DNA of 64,000 bases from CALDTK01 sp965215115 (GTDB lineage: Bacteria; Bacteroidota; Bacteroidia; Chitinophagales; Saprospiraceae), in assembly GCA_965215115.1 (NCBI GenBank), contig OZ244050.1:1364001-1428000 (forward strand). The letters run 5' to 3'. Positions 58,896 through 64,000 of this stretch are shown piece by piece (within the stretch, counting starts at the first letter, position 1; each line of letters opens with the position of its first letter). A program made the position numbers and the translations under genes. The notes beneath the pieces are model-generated. The model worked only from the letters and a program-made list of their open reading frames with translations. It was not told where the DNA came from and did not search any database.

Positions 58896-59339
58896 GTGCT
58901 AGACTTCGATCGCCTACCCCGCTTCTATTGGCTCGTCGCGGCCGCCCTCCTGTCCGCGTGCACCGGCTCGAAGCAAACGCCCGAGGCGACTTCGCCCCCC
59001 GAGCTCGCGGGCGGCACCTGGCGGCTCGAGTACATCGCCGGCGCCGCCGAGCCCTTCGCCGACCTCTTCCCCGCCGCCAAACCCGCGCTCACCTTCGACG
59101 CGACGAGCGGGCGCGTGAGCGGCACCGACGGCTGCAACGGCTACTCGGCCGACTACGCGCTCGACGGCAGCAAACTGAGTTTCGGGGAGCCCGGCCCGAG
59201 TACGCTGATGTATTGCGGCCCCGGCGAAAAGCTCTTCCGGGAGGCCATGCAGACCGTGGATCGCGCGGGCAGCGGGGAGGGTGGCACGCTGGTGCTGTTC
59301 GACGGCGGGCAGGCCGTGTTGCGGTTCAGGCGGACGTGA
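58896..59339 (+). CDS. META-domain lipoprotein (HslJ-like)
   Basis: 147 residues, GTG start. The lipobox is VAAALLSAC (Cys about residue 22). The META domain includes LAGGTWRLEYIAGAA, PALTFDATSGRVSGTDGCNGYSADYALDG, LSFGEPGPSTLMYCGPGEKLFREAM and VLFDGGQAVLRFRR. The family is linked to heat shock and novobiocin tolerance in Escherichia coli (HslJ), but its biochemical role is unknown. It lies 12 nt after the end of the broken Pr6Pr gene and 43 nt before the GH36-like gene. Confidence 0.9.
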   Translation: MLDFDRLPRFYWLVAAALLSACTGSKQTPEATSPPELAGGTWRLEYIAGAAEPFADLFPAAKPALTFDATSGRVSGTDGCNGYSADYALDGSKLSFGEPGPSTLMYCGPGEKLFREAMQTVDRAGSGEGGTLVLFDGGQAVLRFRRT

Positions 59340-59381
59340 TAACCCCGCGGCCCGGGGTCGGCCCTTACCTTACCCCGATAC

Positions 59382-61538
59382 ATGCACACCCGCCCCCTCG
59401 CCCTCGTGCTGAGTTGCTTAGTCTCCGGTATCGCCGCCGCCGCCGTCGCACAAGTCCCGGCCGGCGTCACCGTCGACAACGGCGCGGTCCGTCGCACGAT
59501 CGTCGCGCGCGGCGACAGCATCGTCTGCACCGGGCTCTACCTCGCCGGCGCGGACGCGAGCTTCACGCAGGCCACCAGCACCGAGTTCGCCTTCCTCGCC
59601 GACGGCGAAGCCTTCGACAGCGACAGCGGCTGGCGCATCACCGCGGTCACCACCGGCACCGACTCCACCACCGTCTCCTTTCGCGGCAGTCGCCCCCGCA
59701 CGGCCGGTTTTGCCGGAAGGCTCACCTACGTCACGGCCGGGGCCCTGCCCGTGTTCGAGAAAACCCTCGAACTCCGCAACGTCGGCCGGGACACCGTCCG
59801 CCTCGAGGCCGTCGACGTCGAGGCACTCGACATCGCGATGGGGTCGACGCACGCCATCACCTACCGCGACTTCGCGCGACGACCGCACTTCGGGCCCTTC
59901 GTCGGCGACTGGAACGACGCCGGGGTGGTGGTCCACGACCACGAGCGCGCCCGCGGCGTCTTCGTCGGGAATCACGCGCCCGGGGTCCTCAAGCGCACCA
60001 GCGCCTTCACGGACGGCTACCGCCTGCGGGCCGGGCTCACGCGCCCCGGCCAGGACTACCCCTTCCGCAAGTACCTCGCCCCCGGCGAGACCTTCCGGGC
60101 GCCCGTCGTGACGATCGGTCTCTACGCGGCGCCCGGCGGGCCCGAGGCTTTCCTGCGCGAAGTGCTGAGCGAGTACACGAGCCGCCACCTGCGCGCGCGC
60201 ATCCACGCGATCCCGCGGGTGCCGACCTTGGTCACCAACACCTGGCGCCCCTTCCAGGACGCCATCGACGGAGGGCTCGTTTTGGCGCAAGCCGAAGCCG
60301 CCGCCCGACTCGGCTTCGAGCAGCAGACCATCGACGCGGGCTGGTACACGACCCACGGCGAGGGCGCGCGCGACTTGAGTTGGGCCGACCGAACCGGGGA
60401 TTGGATTGTGGACAGCGTCAAGTTCCCGCGCGGCCTGGCACCCGTGATGCGCGGGATAGACCGCGCGGGCCTGGCGCCGGGGCTCTGGATCAGCCTGACC
60501 TCCGCCCACCCCGTGAGTGCGGTCTACCGGGCGCACCCGGAGTGGTTCATCGTCGGTCCGGACGGCGCGCACACCAATCTCCACAACCCCGACAACGACA
60601 TCCGGACGGCGTGTTTCGGGACGGGCTGGTACGATTACATCCTCAACGTCATCGACGGCTACGTGGGCCGCTACGACCTGCGTTACGTCAAGCTCGACCT
60701 CAGCGTCGTGACGAGCGCCTACATCCATGCCCCGACCCAGAGCGGGTGCTACGCCACCGACCACCCCGGCCACCGCGACCACGCCGAGAGCTACTGGACG
60801 CTCTACGAGCGGCTGTTCGCGCTGTTCGACACGCTCCACGCCGCTCACCCGGACCTATTCATCGACTGCACCTTCGAGACGGCGGGGCGGCTTCAGTTGG
60901 TCGATTACGCTTTCGCAAAACACGCCGAGGGGGACTGGCTGAGCAACATCGAGGACCCACAACCCTATGCGGGCCTGCGCGCCCGCCACCTCGCCTGGAG
61001 CCGCGCGGCCGTGATTCCGGCGAGCGCCCTGGCGATCGGCAACCTCTCCCTCGACGGGGAGCGCTACGGGCTGAGTGTGCAGAGCATGCTGGGGAGTTTG
61101 CCGCTACTGCTGGGGGATTTCCGCCCCTACCCCGCGGCGAAACGCGAACGGATCAGGGCGTGGACGGACCAGGTGCGCGCCGCCCAAACCCGTCACGACT
61201 TCCTGCGCTACCGCCAGGACGTGGCCGGGTTCGGGGAGCCGCGAGCCGACGGGTGGGATGCGTACCAGCGGATCAATACGGCTACGCGGAGCGGTGGGAT
61301 CGTGGGGGTGTTCCGCAATGACAGCCCGGAGGAGCAGCGGCGGGTAACCTTGGTGGGGCTGAACCCGGGGGCGGTGTACAGCGTGAGGGCGATGATCGAG
61401 CCGGGTGGTACGCTTCCGCAAAACGCAGACCCTCCCCTGCTGCGGGCCACGGGGGCAGCGTTAATGACGGAGGGTTTTGTCGCAAGACTTATGACGCGGT
61501 GGGCGGGGCGCGTGTATGAGGTGGGGCGGGTGGAGTGA
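59382..61538 (+). CDS. GH36-like alpha-galactosidase family protein
   Basis: 718 residues. The signal peptide ends SGIAAAAVAQV. An N-terminal beta-sandwich occupies about residues 25-290. The TIM barrel of clan GH-D has NTWRPFQDAIDG, QTIDAGWYTTHGEGARD, GLAPGLWISLTSAHP and YVKLDLSVV with the likely nucleophile Asp439. FIDCTFETAGRLQLVDY is the acid/base region. A C-terminal beta domain follows. It probably hydrolyses alpha-galactosides or related sugars outside the cytoplasm. The exact specificity is uncertain because the WGNDG-type motifs of classical enzymes are not obvious. The DUF4832 gene begins close behind. Mini-hairpins occur at 59706, 60278, 60908, 61411 and 61473, the last being the only T/A-stem copy. 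Confidence 0.82.
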   Translation: MHTRPLALVLSCLVSGIAAAAVAQVPAGVTVDNGAVRRTIVARGDSIVCTGLYLAGADASFTQATSTEFAFLADGEAFDSDSGWRITAVTTGTDSTTVSFRGSRPRTAGFAGRLTYVTAGALPVFEKTLELRNVGRDTVRLEAVDVEALDIAMGSTHAITYRDFARRPHFGPFVGDWNDAGVVVHDHERARGVFVGNHAPGVLKRTSAFTDGYRLRAGLTRPGQDYPFRKYLAPGETFRAPVVTIGLYAAPGGPEAFLREVLSEYTSRHLRARIHAIPRVPTLVTNTWRPFQDAIDGGLVLAQAEAAARLGFEQQTIDAGWYTTHGEGARDLSWADRTGDWIVDSVKFPRGLAPVMRGIDRAGLAPGLWISLTSAHPVSAVYRAHPEWFIVGPDGAHTNLHNPDNDIRTACFGTGWYDYILNVIDGYVGRYDLRYVKLDLSVVTSAYIHAPTQSGCYATDHPGHRDHAESYWTLYERLFALFDTLHAAHPDLFIDCTFETAGRLQLVDYAFAKHAEGDWLSNIEDPQPYAGLRARHLAWSRAAVIPASALAIGNLSLDGERYGLSVQSMLGSLPLLLGDFRPYPAAKRERIRAWTDQVRAAQTRHDFLRYRQDVAGFGEPRADGWDAYQRINTATRSGGIVGVFRNDSPEEQRRVTLVGLNPGAVYSVRAMIEPGGTLPQNADPPLLRATGAALMTEGFVARLMTRWAGRVYEVGRVE

Positions 61539-61602
61539 GATGAGCCAGGCAAACCCGTCTCGTCCACCGGCGCGGCCGCTCCACCGGGGTACATTGTGTC
61601 CC

Positions 61603-63060
61603 GTGCGCACCTTCCTGACCTACCTCAGCCTCTGCACTATCGCCCTCACGTCTGCCTGCCAGAGCGTCGATGGTAGTACGGACGATCCTCGGCCCGGCCA
61701 GGCCGCTCCATCCCCGTGGGCCCAGCGCGCCGACTCCACCCGCGTCCTCGAAAACCCGCACAAGGGCTGGTTCCACCACTTCTACGACGACGCCGGGACC
61801 CGCTACGGCGAGCGCAACGCGGGCGACCTGGCCGCCGTCCCGGGACTCGACCACCTCTACCTGCGCCTGGCGTGGAGCCAGCTCGAGCCCCGCGAGGGCC
61901 AGTACGACTGGGCGCTCATCGACGAGGTCGTCGCCGAGTACACGCCGCAGGGCCTCGGCGTGGCCTTCGCGTTTACCTGCAAGGAGACCGCCGTCGAGTA
62001 CGCCACGCCGCGGTGGGTCCGCGACGCCGGCGCCCGGGGCACGGAGCTGGTCGGCCGCGTGCCCTGGGACGCGAGCCTGCGCGTCTGGGAGCCCGACTAC
62101 GGTGACCCGGTCTTCCTCGCGAAACTCGGCAACTTCCACCGCGCCGTCGCGGCCCGCTACGCCGACGCGCCCTGGCTGCGCTACGTCCAGATCGCGAGCT
62201 ACGGCACCTGGGGCGAGGGGCACAACTGGCCCGCCACCGATAGCGTCTACGCCCTCGCCGCGCAGACGGCCCACATCGACCTCTACCGCGCCGCCTACCC
62301 CGACGATGTCCTCCTCACGATCACGGACGACTGGTACGGCAACGTCTCGGACGCGGCCTTCCGGCAAAACATCCGCGCCTACGTCGAGTCCCGCGGCATC
62401 ACGTACACGGACCACTCGCCGCTGGTCAAATTTTACGTCGACAACTTCGCCGCGACGGCCTCGATCCGCTCGCCCGAGCTCTTCGACGCCGTCTACCGCG
62501 ACCGGCCGATCCCGATCGAACTCGAGCACTACGGCAACGTCGTCAACGACGGCACATGGGGCGCGGGGGGCCAGGCCCTCGTGCGCCGCATCATCGGCGT
62601 CACGCACGCCACCTACCTCGGGTACCACGGCTACGCGGACGAGTACGTGCGGGACAACCCAGTATTCACGTCCGAGATCGCCAATCGAGTCGGCTACTGG
62701 CTCTTCGTCGAGGACGCCGGGGTGGCGGTGGACGGGCGGACCGTCCGCGCGGACGTACGCTGGCGCAACCGCGGTTCGGCGCCCGTGTACCACGACTACG
62801 CGCTCCAGTTGCGGCTCGAGGGCCCCGTCTCCCGCACGCTCACGTTTGGTCCGTCCGGCCTGCTCGGCATCGACGCGGAGGAAGGGCGGTCGCTAGTCAA
62901 CTCGCGTGAGCTCCCCGCCGATATCGTCGCCGGGGAGTACAAGGCCTACCTGCGGCTCCAGGACGAGGGCGGCACGGGGCGCGTCGTGGACGTGGCGCTC
63001 GCGGAGGAGGGTTTTGACGCGGATGGGTTTTGGTTTGTGGCAGAGGTCGATGTGAAGTGA
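61603..63060 (+). CDS. DUF4832 / glycoside-hydrolase-like lipoprotein
   Basis: 485 residues from GTG 61603, which begins a lipoprotein signal (VRTFLTYLSLCTIALTSAC). An ATG at 61540 is also in frame, but its first codons come from a GCCAGGCAAAC repeat and give no better signal. NPHKGWFHHFYDD, LYLRLAWSQLEPREGQYDWALIDEV and APWLRYVQIASYGTWGEGH are typical of the GH42-like TIM barrels joined to DUF4832. The C-terminal part is a beta-sandwich (VDGRTVRADVRWRNRGSAPVY). Proteins of this kind are thought to act on plant or algal glycans; no activity is established to my knowledge. It probably forms an operon with the GH36-like gene. Mini-hairpin 62356 encodes FRQNI. Confidence 0.82.
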   Translation: MRTFLTYLSLCTIALTSACQSVDGSTDDPRPGQAAPSPWAQRADSTRVLENPHKGWFHHFYDDAGTRYGERNAGDLAAVPGLDHLYLRLAWSQLEPREGQYDWALIDEVVAEYTPQGLGVAFAFTCKETAVEYATPRWVRDAGARGTELVGRVPWDASLRVWEPDYGDPVFLAKLGNFHRAVAARYADAPWLRYVQIASYGTWGEGHNWPATDSVYALAAQTAHIDLYRAAYPDDVLLTITDDWYGNVSDAAFRQNIRAYVESRGITYTDHSPLVKFYVDNFAATASIRSPELFDAVYRDRPIPIELEHYGNVVNDGTWGAGGQALVRRIIGVTHATYLGYHGYADEYVRDNPVFTSEIANRVGYWLFVEDAGVAVDGRTVRADVRWRNRGSAPVYHDYALQLRLEGPVSRTLTFGPSGLLGIDAEEGRSLVNSRELPADIVAGEYKAYLRLQDEGGTGRVVDVALAEEGFDADGFWFVAEVDVK

Positions 63061-63257
63061 GGGGGGCCTTGCGGCAAAACTTAGGGAGCGGGAGTGTCGT
63101 ACCGAGAGAACCTTGCGTGGCGTAGCCCGCGGCAGTGCATGGCCCACTTGACAGCGACGCGCCTGGCGCCGTGGGCTAAACCGCAATGGCCCTATACTGC
63201 ACCCATACCGGGCACTTTACACTTTACCCTCTGTTCTTTCGAACTCACCTCCCCGCA

Positions 63258-64000
63258 ATGCCCAAACCCGTCACCAACGCCCGTGCCCTCCTTGCCGACC
63301 TGCTCTGGATCGCGCTCGCCGTCGCGCTCGCGAGCGTCGGGCTAAAAGCTTTCCTCCTGCCGAACGGCTTCCTCGACGGGGGCGTGACCGGGATCGCGCT
63401 CCTGCTCGAGAGCTCGCTCCACCTGCCGCTGTCCATTGGTCTGATCACGCTGAGCGTGCCTTTCCTCGTACTGGCCTACTTCACCGTGTCGCGGCGCGTG
63501 ACGTGGAAGTCGGTCTTCGGGATCCTGAGCCTCGCGACCGTGCTCGAGTTCGAGACCTTCCCGATCCTCACCGAGGACAAGCTCCTCATCGCCATCTTCG
63601 GGGGCCTCTTCCTCGGGGCCGGCATCGGGACGGCCATCCGCTCGGGCGCGGTGCTCGACGGCTCGGAGGTCTTAGGGATCTTCGTGAACAACCGCTTCGG
63701 GGTCTCGATCGGGAAGGTGATCCTGGTCTTCAACGTGGTGCTCTTTACGGTGGCGGCGATGCTGTTGACCGTCGAGATCGCGCTGTACTCCGTGCTTACG
63801 TACCTGGTTACGGCCAAGGTGACCGACGCGGTCATCAAGGGCTTCGAGGACTTCATCGGGGTCACGATCGTGAGCGCGCGCAACGAGGCCATCAAGGACG
63901 CCGTCCTCGGCGAACTCGGCGCCGGCATAACGCTCTACCGCGGACAGGGCGGCTACGGCTCCCAGGGCGCCACCGAGGACCAGCCCATCATCCAGACGAT
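63258..64000 (+). CDS. YitT/DUF2179-family membrane protein, cut by the window end
   Basis: 247 residues are visible and the frame is open at the end. About five membrane segments lie in residues 10-180 (LLWIALAVALASVGLKAFLLP, GGVTGIALLLES, IGLITLSVPFLVLAYF, AIFGGLFLGAGIGTAIRSGAVLDGSEVLGI, VILVFNVVLFTVAAMLL). The DUF2179 cytoplasmic domain begins (FIGVTIVSARNEAIKDAVLGELGAGITLYRGQGGYG). GVTGIALLL and GxxLDGSEVLGI are hallmarks of the YitT family, whose transport substrate is unknown. The preceding 197-bp gap contains a mini-hairpin (63066) but no gene. Confidence 0.92.
   Translation, partial: MPKPVTNARALLADLLWIALAVALASVGLKAFLLPNGFLDGGVTGIALLLESSLHLPLSIGLITLSVPFLVLAYFTVSRRVTWKSVFGILSLATVLEFETFPILTEDKLLIAIFGGLFLGAGIGTAIRSGAVLDGSEVLGIFVNNRFGVSIGKVILVFNVVLFTVAAMLLTVEIALYSVLTYLVTAKVTDAVIKGFEDFIGVTIVSARNEAIKDAVLGELGAGITLYRGQGGYGSQGATEDQPIIQT

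Larger units (their letters stand above)
3314..63081. repeat. Dispersed GNAA mini-hairpin family, about 57 copies
   Basis: The consensus is GGTTTTGXCGNAAGX'C, where GXC pairs with GX'C around a GNAA loop. Start positions (p = this strand, m = complement). GGC stem: 3314p, 6904m, 7773p, 18266m, 21028p, 23067m, 23956p, 24199p, 24655m, 25856p, 31262p, 33104m, 34469m, 36523p, 41973m, 43554m, 46273m, 52847p, 53356m, 53611p, 55967m, 56354p, 56667p, 60278p. GCC stem: 17145m, 17815p, 18938p, 28844p, 33723p, 44555p, 45151p, 45193p, 47463p, 48546p, 57835m, 59706p, 62356m, 63066m. GAC stem: 12484m, 14701m, 15734p, 42071m, 53691m, 58091m. GTC stem: 61473p. CGC stem: 3648m, 50587p. Two-pair GC stem: 12321m, 16966p, 34538p, 34853m, 36890p, 38221m, 42743p, 47422m, 60908m, 61411m. 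These were read by eye; a few (17145, 34853, 48546, 45193) have atypical loops. Strand use is balanced (30 p, 27 m). The function is unknown. Confidence 0.85.

Noticed and set aside
58799..61321. 840-codon open frame overlapping META and GH36-like genes
   Set aside because: Third-frame shadow, extremely Arg-rich, without recognisable motifs; the two real genes explain the region.
3314..63081. Mini-hairpins as intrinsic terminators
   Set aside because: The T-run is on the 5' side of the hairpin (or AAAA follows it on the other strand), stems are only 2-3 pairs, and most copies lie inside genes.

Overview
The window is about 64 kb of GC-rich DNA from a member of the Bacteroidota. It is most likely a Saprospiria/Lewinella-like or similarly GC-rich marine lineage; this placement is inferred from gene content only. 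The evidence is an adjacent SusC/SusD pair, two further TonB-dependent outer-membrane proteins, several secreted proteins with C-terminal type IX secretion (T9SS) sorting domains, SusD- and SdiA-like lipoproteins, and promoter elements resembling the Bacteroidota -7 consensus TAnnTTTG. Many of these elements lie only 4-8 nt from the start codon. No rRNA, tRNA or CRISPR array was seen.

Layout. 0-1.7 kb: a secreted protein cut by the window edge and a decayed SUKH-like immunity gene. 1.9-5.1 kb: the cell-shape operon mreC-mreD-mrdA (PBP2), without mreB or rodA. 5.5-7.4 kb: dnaN and an SRAP (abasic-site cross-linking) protein. 7.9-12.5 kb: SusC/SusD. 12.7-19 kb: CHASE3-type histidine kinase, lipoprotein beta-propeller, helix-hairpin-helix (ComEA-like) protein, DUF3224 and SdiA-regulated-like proteins. 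19.5-25.1 kb: polysaccharide deacetylase, OmpA-like protein, T9SS metalloprotease and glyA. 25.8-31 kb: a 1725-residue surface protein with six repeats of exactly 131 codons. 31-38.6 kb: SGNH hydrolase, coiled-coil secreted protein, DUF4465 plus TonB receptor pair, ChbG-like deacetylase, short-chain dehydrogenase. 38.8-48.7 kb: large TonB-type receptor, a GH78 rhamnosidase and S1 sulfatase operon, and an outer-membrane protein. 49-58.9 kb is accessory: an Ada-like regulator/alkyltransferase, an HTH-PIN toxin-antitoxin pair, an ars-type cluster (GNAT plus ArsR-DUF6428 in one reading frame), a divergent AlbA_2 and DUF262-HNH pair, and a broken Pr6Pr membrane gene. 58.9-64 kb: META lipoprotein, GH36-like and DUF4832 glycan proteins, and a YitT-family permease cut by the window end.

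The most striking signal is not a gene. About 57 copies of a 14-18 nt motif are scattered at roughly one per kb on both strands, inside genes and between them. The form is GGTTTT-G-X-C-GNAA-G-X'-C. X and X' co-vary as Watson-Crick partners (G/C, C/G, A/T, T/A), so every subclass folds into a mini-hairpin with a GNAA (GNRA-type) loop preceded by TTTT. It sits in conserved proteins without changing their length and is read in all frames, so it is kept at the DNA (or RNA) level and not at the protein level. I do not recognise it as a described repeat. The window also carries several families of longer intergenic palindromes: a 270-280 bp C-tract/G-tract scaffold with divergent self-complementary inserts (two copies), a GCGCCGTTCGACTGC family (four copies, all in the accessory part), a GACCCCGGGCCACTCG family (three copies), and a CACCCAGGCACCCCG minisatellite at three loci, one of which joins ArsR to DUF6428.
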